This document shows positions 33,397 to 44,690 of a stretch of 64,000 nucleotides of DNA, piece after piece; the stretch's first letter is position 1, and each line of letters begins with the position of its first letter. Source of the stretch: Oreohelix idahoensis (lineage: Eukaryota > Mollusca > Gastropoda > Stylommatophora > Oreohelicidae); NCBI GenBank assembly GCA_024509875.1, contig JAMPIV010012259.1:1-64000 (forward strand), written 5' to 3'. The notes beneath the pieces are model-generated. The model had not been told where the DNA came from. It was given only the letters and a program-made list of their open reading frames with translations, and did not search any database. The translations under genes and the position numbers were made by a program.

Positions 33397-34700
33397 AAGC
33401 AGCGCTAACAGAGAATGACCCATCCCGGTGGAACCAACCGGAAGAATTATCGAGGCCGACACCTCAGGCACACTTGGACCCCAAAATGAATCTACCTTAC
33501 CATCACTTCAGAAAACATGACAAGCCAGACTACGCCCATAAGACTACTCAGAGATCAGCTTTCCAGCCTCAGAGGCGGGGAGAAAAGTTTGTAAGACGTG
33601 CAAAATGAGCAACCACAATACTGCAGATTGCAGAAGGAAAAACCCCCCACATCATGTTGCATGTTTGCAGATGAGGGCTGTTGACAGGAAGGAACTGACA
33701 GTGAGTCAGAATAGCCTCCATCACCCACCTATACAGGAAACAGTGACCGTGAATGGCAAACAAGTCATCGGGATGTATGACACAGGTTTGTCCTATGACG
33801 CGGTCGTTTCTGCATCTCTGGTGCACCCCAAACAACTCACCACAGAAACAGTGGATATCCAGGGGCCACTCAAGGGAGCATTACCCTTAACTTTGCCCAT
33901 TGCGAAGATTCAAGTCAGTTGTCGCTATGTGGAAGGGGAAATCAATGCTGCAGTTTTAGAGGATCCTTTCTACCCCCTGATGTTAGGGCGTAGATATGTC
34001 TTTTTAGGAGAACCAGTAAAGCCTGTGGTTATGGCTGCCATCCAGACCAGGTCTGACTCCAAATGCATAGAGAGGGACTATAAATTAGAAATTCATCCGA
34101 ATAAGATGAAAAGGGCTCAAGCAGCTGATAGCACATTGGGGCCTTGCTTTGGCAAATTGAAAAACTCACATAACCCTCGAAGAAAGGGTGACTTTTATAT
34201 GGAACATGGACTCTTGCACAGGAAAGCTGGCAGAGGGCTAAAAAGTCATGGACAGATTGTGGTGCCATCCACATATAGAAATAAAGTTATGGAATGGGGG
34301 CACGTTGCTACTTTGAGTGAACACCTGGGTAATGGTGCCACAAATCAAAGGATAGCCACCCGTTATTATTGGCCCGGCATCATGGAAGAAATAGCTCGAT
34401 ATGTGAAGTCCTGTTCAGATTGTAACCAGGTAACCTCAACACATAGGGTAGACCAGTTACAGGACCTAGGAAAGCATTGCTGCAGACGTAGGCATCCTAA
34501 GAAAACCAGGAAGAAAACCAGAATACTTACCTGGGAAGAACAATATAGGGGCAGATTTTTTAGTAAACACCCTTATGCAAACGAGGAGAAATAGGAGAGA
34601 ATATTGAGGATGAAGGTGAAATGAGAAACGGTAAAAGAAGAGGAAGACAGGACCAGAGTAGTTGGACGGAACGTCAAACTTGAGGAGGGGCTTGTGTGAC
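33397..34700 (+). mobile_element. Gypsy-type LTR retrotransposon remnant
   Basis: Order on the plus strand: end of gag (about 33400-33600), zinc knuckle, protease, then the integrase zinc-binding domain, a basic tail, a purine-rich tract (GAGGAGGGGCT, 34682-34692) and an LTR start TGTGACGACTTGCCC at 34695. RT, RNase H and the integrase catalytic core are missing. The 5' LTR is not in the window; the left edge is cut by the SINE-3 array. Confidence 0.85.
33585..34594 (+). pseudogene. Gypsy gag-pol remnant: zinc knuckle, protease, integrase H2C2
   Basis: The frame is open upstream of the first ATG (33605). From about 33585 it encodes a CCHC zinc knuckle with spacing 2-4-4. The retroviral-type protease has its active-site DTG near residue 60 of the ATG-started frame and the usual LMLGRR segment about 70 residues later. 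After about 100 residues comes an H2C2 integrase zinc-binding domain (two histidines, then YYWPG, then CSDC). The protease-to-integrase distance is far too short for RT and RNase H, so they were deleted with the frame kept. A frame break just before the knuckle separates the gag end (33321-33608 in another frame). This is a decayed relic. Confidence 0.85.
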
Positions 34701-35545
34701 GACTTGCCCAATCTTCTCTTCTTTTTTTTATTATTTATGAGCCGCCATTTTTTATCATCTTCAATGCATGATCGAGAAGCCCGTAAAATCACGGGAAATT
34801 TCACTTGCGGATATTCTCCTAGCGTTCAGTGATTTTCTCCTAGAGTCTAATACTATTTTTAGATACGACGTCATTGTTGACCCCTGACCTCGGTAGCTAG
34901 AAACCTGTTTTAATTTAGGACCGACTGCTTAAACTTAGGTAGAACCAGTTTATGCCACTTTAGGAAACCCCCACGTGACTTTTAACGTTATTGATTGGAG
35001 CGTCTTTATGATGCCAAAGCCACGTGATGCACGCTTTGGATCACGTGCCCAAGCGGAAATCACCCGCTAAAAGTGCGCCAAACACGGCCATTTTTTTTCA
35101 CTTACGCCCAGGTAACCAAGAAAGCTAGACCTAATCCAGATCGTGCGAATTCACGCATTAAAGCACTGAAGCCACGTGTCTAAATTGTGATTAGAGTCCA
35201 TCTGAGTAGTCTATGGTGGAGCCTTGCACGACAGTCCAATCTCAGAGCAGAATACGGAGTCGAGCACAGTGAAGGCAAATCCGAACCATTCAAGACCTAC
35301 CTGGTGCAACGTCAGGAGACCGGAGAACTAACCACGCTTCACTATCAGCCAGGGGCTGAAAAGATAAGTTCCATGAAAAAGGGAACTCACCATGTCAATG
35401 CCCTATCTTTAGTCATCCATGATGAAAAACACTTGAATTGTGAGACATATTACATACAGCAGACACTAATTCCATCGACAATACTATCATCCACCATCTA
35501 TTCATTTTAATTTTAATAAACCTATTGGGTGTATATAATGTATCC
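34695..35545 (+). mobile_element. Gypsy 3' LTR (right end uncertain)
   Basis: Begins TGTGACGACTTGCC directly after the purine tract. It contains several CACGTG motifs (34970-35050) and an AATAAA at 35514. No matching 5' LTR is available, so the right border is a guess; it could reach past 35900. Confidence 0.55.
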
Positions 35546-35955
35546 CATGCCTTGTTTCTTCTATTAGATGTTACATATGTCTGATGTTTATCTTCATTTT
35601 TTAAGGGGGGGGGGGCGCTCGTAAAATATAATTTAATCCCAGTATAATTAGGCCTAAGAATAATAATAATAGATAACTGAGAAGGGGACAACGGTAGCGA
35701 GAGACCAAATATCTCCTTACAAACTTTGCCAGACTTGTCTAGTTAGGAGAATTTACCCTCTTTGTCTCCCTTCAGCCGGTGGAGAAACCCAACAGGATTT
35801 CTTGAGCCAAATCTTCCTCGGGGTGATCCAGGAAAACTTCACATTCACATCTATTATTCCTTCTAATAATTCTTATCCTTCCTACGCTACGCCACAATAA
35901 TCTTCAGACAAAGAAGTGAGCACTGCAAGCATCTGTTAGCTGTCTGTTAACAAAT
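35546..35955. other. No gene recognised
   Basis: Contains a G-run at 35605-35614. It may be part of the LTR or unrelated. Confidence 0.4.
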
Positions 35956-35957
35956 TA

Positions 35958-36130
35958 AAAATCCGACAGCCAGACATGTGCCCACGTGGGAAAGACAAAG
36001 AAACAGTAGAACATATCCCCCAAAACATGGAATGCACCAGCAGATTTATGGAGACACTACACAGCGACGAGAGAAATCTGAGACAGAAGGACAATATTAT
36101 AAGAGAAATAGATCTGGTTTTATGACACCG
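35958..36130 (+). mobile_element. Possible LINE C-terminal scrap
   Basis: The plus strand reads MCPRGKDKETVEHIPQNMEC, which resembles the Cys/His segment (CPCG ... TTEHILQ.C) near the end of some LINE proteins. Short and damaged; the family is a guess. Confidence 0.4.
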
Positions 36131-36339
36131 AATGCAGAAAACCTATGTTTTCACAAAATATCACTAACAAAGCATCATTACCATTGTTTCATAAAACACC
36201 GCGGTATACTTTACTCCGAACACATCTATGTACAATCTTTTTTTTTTTTTTTTTTTTTTTGTTACCCCTTCTGTGGCTCAAAGTGGGGTCTATTGACTTT
36301 ATTGAGTAAGGCATCTCCATAGCATCAATGTAACGTTTT

Positions 36340-36960
36340 TTTTTTATTATGTAAAACTTTTGCCTCGTTTTGGCGAGGCGCGTCCCGTTCAACCTAGTCG
36401 GTTATATTAGGGCGCATGTCCAAACATACATTTTTTTTCCTCGCATGAGGTCGCATTTTTTTTTATCTCGCATGAGTCGCGGTGGAGCACGCCTGACCCC
36501 GGCCCTGGCTAAGACACATTGATCTTAGCCAAAGGCCGGATATTAGGGCGCATGTCCAAATATAAAAGACCCTTAGCTTTGGGATATGATATAAGTATAT
36601 GAGGAGAACTGCCGTAAGACGGGGGAAAAACAGTTGAATGGAAACAAAAACAAAAACAAAAAAAAACACACACACACACAAATAGTAATACGTCTTACAA
36701 GGAGAAAGGACAAGAAAAACCTACGTTGCGGCCACAAGGCCTTCGTCAGGGACAAACAAACAAGAGACAGGAGGGAAAGAAAATGAGAATTAAGTAGAGA
36801 ACATGAAACTATAAAAATAAGAGAAAAAAAACTCCCTTTTGTCCAGTCACATGGTGAAGCAAGATGGCTGCCACTGGTTTGGTTGGTTCGGTTTGCGATA
36901 TGTAATGAAGTAATCAATGTAATGTAACCGGCAGCTTGGGACTTTAAAAATAAAAGAGAG
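36340..36960 (-). mobile_element. LINE or Penelope-like 3' end, minus strand
   Basis: The minus strand runs from CCTGACGAAGGCCTTGTGGCC (36727-36752 on plus), a phrase typical of the 3' region of some Penelope-like and LINE elements. It continues through GTAAGACGTATTACTATT to CGCCCTAATATAACC, GAACGGGACGCGCC and an A-rich tail (T-run 36332-36342). The last 230 bp match 37885-37993 in inverted orientation. It is split by the insertion at 36425-36540. Confidence 0.6.
36425..36540 (-). ncRNA. U2 snRNA-containing chimeric retroinsertion (pseudogene)
   Basis: A 116-bp insert with a perfect 20-bp target duplication (36405-36424 and 36541-36560). On the minus strand it starts CCGGCCTTTGGCTAAGATCA, matching the conserved 5' end of U2 snRNA from about base 9 (one T of TTTT lost), for about 25 bases. 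It then switches to unrelated GC-rich sequence and ends with A-runs and two CTCATGCGAG motifs. Target duplication, A-rich end and abrupt switch are marks of LINE-made snRNA chimeras. It is not a working U2 gene: about 85% of U2 is missing. Confidence 0.72.
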
Positions 36961-37884
36961 TACAAAATAATGGTTTAAGAAAGTTAAATAGAGTTGTTAA
37001 TAGACTATATGACTTTGTTAAGGGGAAGTAAAATGAGCAGGAGAGTGTTTTGAGGGAAGGGAGGTAACTCCGTAAATCCCCTTTTGCGAGATTTAGCGGT
37101 ATTTTGGTTTAGTATTTCTGTTAGTTCACAATTATTGTGTAACTGATTTGCATAGTAATGCTTTAGTGATAGGGTTAAAGAAGGGTTTATGGGTTTTGAG
37201 CTTAATCAGCAAAGGGAGACGACTTTTAATTACGTCCCTTGAAAGGTTTTGGTGAGTGATCATAATATACACTCACAAGAAAGTTTTGCGAAGGTGAACA
37301 TATTTTAGCAGAGAATGGTCAGAATGTTAAATCGGGAAAAAGATTAAGACAGTCTGATTTTTGAGGGCGAAGTGGCGAATAAAGTAGGCCCAGCGAAAGT
37401 TATCGCTGCATTAAACTTTTGTGTAGTTGTGAACGCTACCTTGGGTGGTGCACTGGGGCGAATAGGCCACTGGAGGTAGTTGGCTTCTGTGTTGTACAGA
37501 AAACTATGTTGCCCAGCCATCAAGCCGTTGCATTTAGCCACCTTGATAGATGTAGGTGCAGGTATCTGCTATGGTATTTGTTTATTCATGGAGCAAGAAA
37601 GGCAGTGTTGCCTGTCAAGTATTTTGATGGTCAGCCCAAGGCGAGAATTTACAGGTATGTCAAAACTAGCAAGTAATGTACATCGTGCAGAATAAGGTGA
37701 ACTTTCAGACAGCAGAGAAGAAAAGAGACTGTAGAGAATTATAGGAGAAAGAGACTTGGTATAAACTGTCTGCCCTGGTATTAGACCAGTCTAATATAGA
37801 TACCCCAAGCTACTCTAACAGAGAAAGAAAGAATTATAGAGTTTTATGTCGGACAGAAATGAGATCAGAGGTAGAAAATATGTT
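36961..37884. other. Sequence between the inverted 3' ends, no gene named
   Basis: Short minus- and plus-strand frames at 37344-37695 overlap and may be antisense shadows of a decayed element, but I could not match them to a family. The flanks are the inverted LINE-like ends. Confidence 0.4.
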
Positions 37885-37993
37885 TCAGACCTAAGGGTCT
37901 TTTGTGTTTGGATATGCGCCCTAATATAACCAACTAGGTTGAACGGGACGCGCCTAGCCAAGACAAGGCAAAACTTTATTCAAAAAAAAAAAA
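37885..37993 (+). mobile_element. Same LINE-like 3' end, plus strand
   Basis: Contains GGGTCTTTTGTGTTTGGATA, CGCCCTAATATAACC and GAACGGGACGCGCC, ends in an A-run (37981-37993), and is about 85% identical to the reverse complement of 36344-36577. It lacks the U2 insertion. Confidence 0.75.
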
Positions 37994-38450
37994 TCAGAGG
38001 TAGAACAACAAATAATAACAACATTGTAAAGATCAAGCAGTCAATAGACAACAGTGATTTCGCAAGTAGTCATATATTCTAACCACTGACATTACAACTG
38101 TAAATCAAGAAGTAGCGACAGACGAAATAAATTAGATCAAGGAAAATGCCATTAAAATTATATGTACAGCAGCCATTATTGTAGAAAAGTGCCATCAAGT
38201 GAAGGTCGGCCACCCAGTGTTGGAGTGAATTGACTTTTTATGTACTTGTAAATAAAGCTTGATTTGGTTCAGCCGATGTTAGCGTGAGGTCTATACATCT
38301 GAATGTAACATCATCATCATCCTACGTGTTCGTCAGCACAGTGGAGAATCATTAAGTGGTTAAATTAACTATACATGATCTAATTGACTGCCTACTGTCG
38401 GGTAGTGAAACGAACTATACGACAATACAACACTTTCTCTCTTAAATATT
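37994..38450. other. No gene recognised
   Basis: AT-rich spacer without a supported element. Confidence 0.5.
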
Positions 38451-39005
38451 GCACATCCGCTGGTACGGCCACAGTAATATTACAAAGTAGAATCAATGTA
38501 ATATTACAAAGTGTCAATTTAGAATCAATGTAATATTACAAAGTATCAATGTAAAATCAATGTAATATTACAGAGTATCAATGTAGAATCAATGTTATAT
38601 TACAAAGTATCAATTTAGAATCAATGCAATATTACAAAGTATCTATAAAGAATCAATGTAATATTATAAAGTATCTATATAGAATCAATGTAATATTACA
38701 AAGGATCAATGTAGAATCAATGTAATATTACAAAGTATCTATATATAATCAATGTAATATTACAAAGTATCAATGTAGAATCAATGTAATATTACAAAAA
38801 ATCAACGTAGAATCAATGTAATATTACAAAGTATCAATGTAGAATCAATGTAATATTACAAAGTATCTATATAGAATCAATGTAATATTACAAAGTATCT
38901 ATTTAGAATCAATGTAATATTACAAAGTATCTATATAGAATCAATGTAATGTTACAAAGTATCTATATAGAATCAATGTAATATTACAAAGTATCTATAT
39001 AGAAT
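38451..39005. repeat. About 32-bp minisatellite, 17 copies
   Basis: Units of AATCAATGTAATATTACAAA plus GTATCTATATAG, where the last part alternates between ATCTATATAG and ATCAATGTAG. TAATATTA is a perfect palindrome inside each unit. The array stops exactly where the hAT remnant starts. Confidence 0.95.
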
Positions 39006-39790
39006 CAAGTGCCAGATTAAAGCAACTGGAGGCCCTGGGCTAGAAGACTTGGAAGGGCTTAATAGAATCTGATTATGAGAAAAAAATATCATTCTCTTCT
39101 TTATCCACACAATGAAAGTAGAACATTTTTGAAATAAATTTTAGCAGATTGTTTATATAAAGATTGTTTATAAATTTATAACCTTCAATAAGTTTACAAA
39201 AGTATGGAACTAATGAAGACAACACAACAATGTTCACACACAACATTTATAGCTATGTTTAAACATTACACTATATAGAAACTCAAAACAGTTTCTTTCG
39301 AGTTTTTTTAATGCAAATTTATCAGTTATGTCATTAAAATCAGTAAGTCGCAGTTTATCATTTTCTATGCATAGAATGCTAAGATCAGACAACCGGTCTT
39401 GGGACTCCAAGAAAAATTTCAGACAGCTTTTCCAAATGTGGAAACAATTTTCAGATTGTTCCTGTGTTTAATGGTTACTAATTGTAGCGGTGAAAGATTA
39501 TTTTCTAGACTAAAAAGGATTAAGAATGATCTGCGGTATCCTGGTGGCTGAAATTTTCTTTTTCAGGGTGAGCTTGTTTGACGTACAGGTGGAAGTGCAA
39601 GAGTTCATCGATTAGACTTAGGTTAACATCCTTTGGATACTCTTGCATCAACATCTCGACACTATTATGAATTTGTTCCTTGGTTGCTTGCGGGTTCACC
39701 AAAAATGAAAAATTGCCAGCTACACTTCTATACACTGTTGCTCTTCTGTCTAGGTTGGCTTCAAGAGCATCCATGACATAAATAAATGAA
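39006..39790 (-). mobile_element. hAT transposon remnant (ZMYM1-like transposase)
   Basis: The left edge CAAGTGCCAGATTAA ... GGCCCTGGGC resembles the ends of hAT elements with such transposases. Three pieces of the C-terminal half are readable. Minus strand 39520-39774: DALEANLDRRATVYRSVAGN, EYPKDVNLSLIDELLHFH. Plus strand 39429-39536: FPNVETIFRLFLCLMVTNCS then GERLFSRLKRIKNDLR. Minus strand 39290-39407: ESQDRLSDLSILCIENDKLR. The middle piece is the conserved hAT motif but is inverted. No complete gene remains. Confidence 0.88.
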
Positions 39791-40575
39791 TTTATTCTAA
39801 AACTGTCTCTTGGAGATTTGTCATCGTCTTCGTTCGTTCATCAAAATTAAAGATGTTTGTTGGAAAAATAACTTACCAGCCAATGGGTCAAGTATATTGT
39901 ATTACCAAGTTGGTCAATGACCCTATTTTTGCTGTTGGACATAAATTAACCTTGATTTAAGTGTTCAAACTCATCACACGACATTCGTGTCTTGACACTG
40001 TAGTCGGCTACCTGTAAGCCCGACATATACTGACAACGTTTTAAGTCAGTGAACATTATTAACCCTAATCAAAACCAAGGTATGAATCAAGGCTACGACG
40101 TGTTTATTATCCAAGGCGATAAGAACACCACAATAACAGTATACACAATAACACTCCTCTTACGTCATGTCCGAGGGAGTAGTGGTCCAATTATTTCCTT
40201 GTCTCCCCAGAGCCCCCCCCCCCCCTCCGAGAACTACACAAGGCTTCCCCCAGTACGTGAATCCACATTACTATTTGGTAATTAACAATGACATGTCTGT
40301 ATTCTTTTCATCCGAAATCCTTGAGGACAACTTTGATTCGGAAACTGGATTTTTCTTTCTATTTCGAGGTGTCGCCCAAATCGCATTCGAAAAGTAGCCC
40401 AAATATAGCCCAAAGTCGCCAAATTATAATCGAAAATCGCCCAGATAAACTTTCGATTTTCAGAATATTTCAGTTTTCGGGTGTTCCGATAACAGGATTC
40501 ATACATGTATTCTGTTTTGCAAAATTCATTTAAACAAATAAACATGACATTACATTTTATATTTAATGCGGGGCA
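39791..40575. other. No gene recognised
   Basis: Short overlapping frames at 40049-40545 on both strands are not supported by any motif. There is a C-run at 40210-40223. Confidence 0.5.
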
Positions 40576-40976
40576 TTAAATACTTACTTACTTACTTACT
40601 TACTTAGTCGTTCCCCTTCTACCGTGAGGTGTAGAGGTTTGGAAGAGAGAGCGCCAGACTATCCTATCGGCTGTCTTCCTCCTGGCCTGGTTCCATTCTA
40701 GTCCTCGATCCTTCAAAGATTGTCTAATATTGTCCTCCCAGCGGACACTGGGTCGTCCTCGGGGTCTGGATCCTTGGCTCTTTGTTTCCCATGCTTGTCG
40801 TGGTATCCGATCTTCTCCCATTCTGCAGACATGGCCAAACCATCTTAATTGGGACTGTTCTACTTGGGTCTGCAGGGGGTAGGATTTAAGGCCTTGACGT
40901 ATCGTCTGGTTGCGTACCATGTCTCTTCTTGTTACTTCAACCACCTTCCTCAGATACCTCATTTCTGAGGTTTGGC
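40576..40976 (-). mobile_element. LINE-B, 5'-truncated 3' end
   Basis: The minus-strand frame (40600-40962) reads MRYLRKVVEVTRRDMVRNQT, LRWFGHVCRMGEDRIPRQAW, RPRGRPSVRWEDNIRQSLKD, ending just before the (TTAC)n tail at 40577-40605. Nearly identical to the end of the 11.2-kb copy. GGCATTAAATAC lies on the right side and GGGCATTAAATAC on the left (about 40571 and 40976): a 12-13 bp target duplication. Confidence 0.92.
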
Positions 40977-41239
40977 ATTAAATACAACAAATGTTAATAA
41001 GAACAAAAAAGGTATTGTTAACAGACTACTGGAAGTGGAAAATTCAAATACTACAAAACTACTGCTACTAATATAAGAGGAAGATCTAAGGGCATAAGCA
41101 TAGTGTTATCCAATCAAAAGTAATAACAAAAATCAGACAAGATTTAACGTGAGAGAAACTTTAAGGTTCAAATTAGCTGCCATTTATACATCATGGAATA
41201 GATGATACCCAGTGTTTTCTGTGTCGTGTTTTAATAGCA

Positions 41240-42310
41240 CGCTCTGGCAGACGACGCCTTGTTCATCTCATGTTATTTTTTCATTTTTTTTTTTTCGCTA
41301 TTTTCCTCTTGCTCGTTTGCCTTCAACTTTTCTTGACCTAACGGTTTTCAACACTGTACTATGTCTCCTTATATGACCAAAATAATCTATTTGATTTTGA
41401 TCTCGCTCATTTATTGCCTTTTCATTCCTAAGACTTCTTTATTTGTTTTATTCTCTTTCCATTAGATGCACTCCATTCTTGTTTTTATACACATTTCAAG
41501 GGCCTCAATTTTGTCTTCTGCCTTTTCATTATCCTATTTCTCAGCCATACATTAATGAAGAGTATACATAACACTTGAAGACTTATTTTTTAATGTGATG
41601 ACTATTTGTTTGGACATTAATAGTCTGTCTCACTTATGTCTAACATAGCCTTGGCTGTTCTTAATCAATTCTAGATTTCTGTTTTAAATCTACCATCCTC
41701 TGTTATTAAGTGCCCATTTTAAATGCTTTTCTTTTAATTGTAGAATATTTTAAATTTCAGTTTTTAAATTACCGGAGATCCTTACTTTCTTCTTCTTCCT
41801 CCTCGTCATATTAAGCCATATGAGCTCTTGCAACACTTTACTACAAACACATTACACCGACAATCCTCCCTACTCTTGAAAGTCTTTCTCTAGATTATGA
41901 CTATCAGTACTTTCAGATCCCACCTTTATGCTGTCCATCCTTACTCTTCTTGTGCCTATTCTTGGACCCTTCATTTATTTTCTTCAGTATAAAACATTTA
42001 TATACATCCTTTTTTCTAACATGAGGAATAAGATTCATTTTTTCTAACATGAGAAATAAGATTCCTTTTTCGCACTGGCCTCTTTCAGGACATCCTCGTC
42101 TTTCAGGACATCCTCGTTAATTTTAAATGTCCATGGAATTTTTTAACATTCTTCTGTAAAACCACATCTATGTGGCCTCTAGTACATTTCCTACTTAGTT
42201 GGAAATGAATCATGGACAATTAGTAACTGTCCATGATTCACTTCCGTATGTCAGGATTGGTTCTATATAACAGTGAAGAACTCTGTTGCTTACCTTCATT
42301 GACAAAGAGT
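41240..42310 (-). mobile_element. LINE-E (RTE-like), heavily decayed
   Basis: Minus-strand pieces: VLHCYIEPILTYGSESWTV (about 42230-42290), and a GHI-RRHSTVLKTVR-type stretch with a KVEGKR-like run (41310-41400). Frames are broken throughout. A perfect 13-bp inverted repeat at 42207-42241 (TGAATCATGGACA/TGTCCATGATTCA) sits inside the YGSESW region and marks a small fold-back duplication. Confidence 0.65.
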
Positions 42311-42589
42311 TGTTAGACTATACAATTTAAAGTTACTATCAAGTTGTGGTAACACACAAGTTTCATGTTTATGAAGGTGAAAATCTGTGGTTGTGATATA
42401 CACACTGGTCCATGCAGTTCCCCAGAAGGTGGGGGGGTGTGTGTGTGTGGTTAAGAGATGATAAGGAAAGAACAGGACTCATGCTCCGTAGTGAGCAAAA
42501 AAGAAAACAAATGAAGATGACTAACAGCAGCCTTGTGGTGAGGTAATATTTGCACTGTAAAGGTAAGTGTTCATTTCTTCTGGAATCCT

Positions 42590-43025
42590 TATAGCTCTCT
42601 TTTCTCTAAGTTGTCTAAATGTTTAATATCTTTTATGTGTTAATGCATGTAATTTCCTTCTTCTCTGTTGTCTAGATGTTTGATATCTTTTATGTGTTAA
42701 TGCTTGTAATTTCCCTTCTTCTCTGTTGTCCAAATGTTTAATATCTTGTATGTGTTAATGCTTGTAATTTCCCTTCTTCTCTGATGTCTAGATGTTTGAT
42801 ATCTTTTATGTGTTAATGCTTATAATTTCCCTTCTTCTCTGTTGTCTAGATGTTTGACATCTTGTATGTGTTAATGCTTATAATTTCCCTTCTTCTCTGT
42901 TGTCTAGACATTTGATATCTCTTATGTTTTAATGCTTATAATTTCCCTTCTTCTCTGTTGTCTAAATGTTTGATATCTTGTATGCGTTAATGCTTATAAT
43001 TTCCCTTCTTCTCTGTTGTCTGATG
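42590..43025. repeat. 58-bp minisatellite, about 7 copies
   Basis: Units of TGTCTAGATGTTTGATATCT, TTTATGTGTTAATGCTTGTA and ATTTCCCTTCTTCTCTGT, with few differences (GATATC/GACATC, CTTG/CTTA). Confidence 0.96.
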
Positions 43026-43785
43026 ATTTATTATCTGCCAAGCCCCTATAATATAATTCACATGGACAGACTTTAAGGCCTCAATTATTCTATATTTTGG
43101 AGCAAGATTTTAACTTATCCTTTTTTTTTTCATTTTTAAAAATCACCATATTTGAATGTCCTTGATGAAGAACGAACACAGAAAGAGACATAAAGTCACA
43201 ATTTTAAATGCAGGCATGTGATCATATATAAAACCACCATAAAATGTATCTGGAGTAAGAGGTTATAAATCCTGGGGTTGTGGCAGAGGCCATCTTGTCT
43301 CACATATCCAGTCACCATTTTGTAATGTCACAAGAGGTGAATAAGGTAAGGTTGTAAGTAGCATTAGTAGCCTCATTACATAATACAAAATGCTACATAA
43401 CAGAAACCAAAACTGTAAGAGTGCTTAAAGTTCCCTTCATTAGAGTCAACAACAGTGGTGGTTCCCTGCACCATAAACAGTGAGAAATGGGACATTAACT
43501 CAAAAGGTCATAAATGTCAGTAAGATATCAGCACGAATGGCTTGACAATCTAGAGGTTGCCAACGACCCGGCTCTTCTGTCCCATAACAACAACCAGATA
43601 CCAAACACAATAAGATTAAACACCGCTCTGGCGACCGGGTGATACAGGATCAAACCCGGGCGACGGCATTTGGGGATTTTTCGTCGACCGGGATTTGGAC
43701 TGGATTAACTCGAGACCTGGCGAGGACATTTGAAGGAGTGTCGTCGACCAGGGACTGGCAGCTCCCAGCTGCAATCAGGTACTTT
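43026..43785. other. No gene; possible tRNA-like scrap at 43620-43790
   Basis: GGATCAAACCCGG at 43647-43660 looks like a B box in a GC-rich stretch with GTCGTCGACCGGGA and GTCGTCGACCAGGGA, possibly an unlisted SINE. The rest shows nothing. Confidence 0.35.
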
Positions 43786-44055
43786 TTTGTGAGGTCTGAT
43801 TGGCTAAGTGGTTAGAATACTTTCCTCTTGTGGCACAGTTACTGGGTTCTGAGATAAAAACCTGGTAGCATCAGGCTCAGTCTACCCAGCTGTAAATTGG
43901 CATCTGATTCTGCTCTTGAGCTAGGGGAGGCAAAGGCAGTGAGGAAGGGAGCTGGTCGCCCCAACTCAAAATATATGAGCTGGACCTGGTACGGTGAAGT
44001 CTCTAACACTTCAAGCCTCTACAGCAGTTTCTGCCAAGGGAATACCTTTAATATA
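43786..44055 (+). mobile_element. SINE-2, full length
   Basis: The plus-strand head GATTGGCTAAGTGGTTAGAA is a good A box; the B box is worn. The body has CAGTCTACCCAGCTGTAAAT and GAGCTAGGGGAGGCAAAGGC, and the 3' end GGTGAAGTCTCTAACACTTC is shared with 24010 and 44862. It ends with ATACCTTTAATA. Confidence 0.85.
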
Positions 44056-44063
44056 TATTTTTT

Positions 44064-44177
44064 TAACATTTCATGCTCATATGATTCATAGTTTTACGCA
44101 CTGAATCTTTGTCAGTGGAAGTTTCATGCTCATATGATTCATAGTTTTACGCACTGAATCTTTGTCAGTGGAAGTTA
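44064..44177. repeat. 53-bp direct duplication
   Basis: TTTCATGCTCATATGATTCA through CTTTGTCAGTGGAAG occurs twice, back to back. Confidence 0.95.
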
Positions 44178-44420
44178 AGAAAGAAAGTTCTTCAGCATTA
44201 TATAGAACCAATCCTGACATACAGAAGCAAGTCATGGACAATTAGTTACACAAACATAAAAATCATTGGAAATCACATAAGTGTGGTTTTACATAAGAAT
44301 ATTGAGAATACCAGCTAAAAAAACCAATAAAGATGTCCTGAAAGAAGCCAGAATACTAAACACTCTTCAGACCCATCATATGATGATATTAAAAATGCTC
44401 ACAAATTATTACCTGTCAGA
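44178..44420 (+). mobile_element. LINE-E fragment
   Basis: The plus strand reads an RTE-like VLQHYIEPILTY stretch, SWTIS, then ARILNTLQTHHM. It is the sense-strand relative of 42110-42310 and ends without a clear tail. Confidence 0.55.
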
Positions 44421-44454
44421 ATTTATTTTCAGCAAGGTTTTTTAACACTAAATA

Positions 44455-44690
44455 ATTTGTTTCTCCCCTCCCCCTCCTCCTCGCCTCATGTAACAACAAC
44501 TTTACCCTTCAATCTTCCCCTGGTGCATAGGTCTGTCTATGTCTTCTTTGTCCACTTTACGTATGTCCCCAATTCTATCTGCTACATATTTTTGGTCTTC
44601 CTCTGTTTTTCTTTACTCTGGGGTTCCAGAATAAGGATTGCCTTGTTATCAGATTGCCTGCTGCAGTAACATCATTGTTGACTGAAAAAT
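44455..44690 (-). mobile_element. LINE-D fragment, 3' end
   Basis: The reverse complement shows the worn LINE-D tail. TCTGGGGTTCCAGAATAAGG and GCCTTGTTATCAGATTGCC correspond to the Q-S-L-F-W-N-P codons of the 14.3-kb copy. Confidence 0.65.

Noticed and set aside
35187..35510. Plus-strand frame of 107 codons in the Gypsy LTR region
   Set aside because: No recognisable domain, and it lies in sequence that is probably LTR.
36500..36540. Functional U2 snRNA gene
   Set aside because: Only about 25 bases of the U2 5' end are present, the first bases are missing, and no upstream snRNA promoter was seen.
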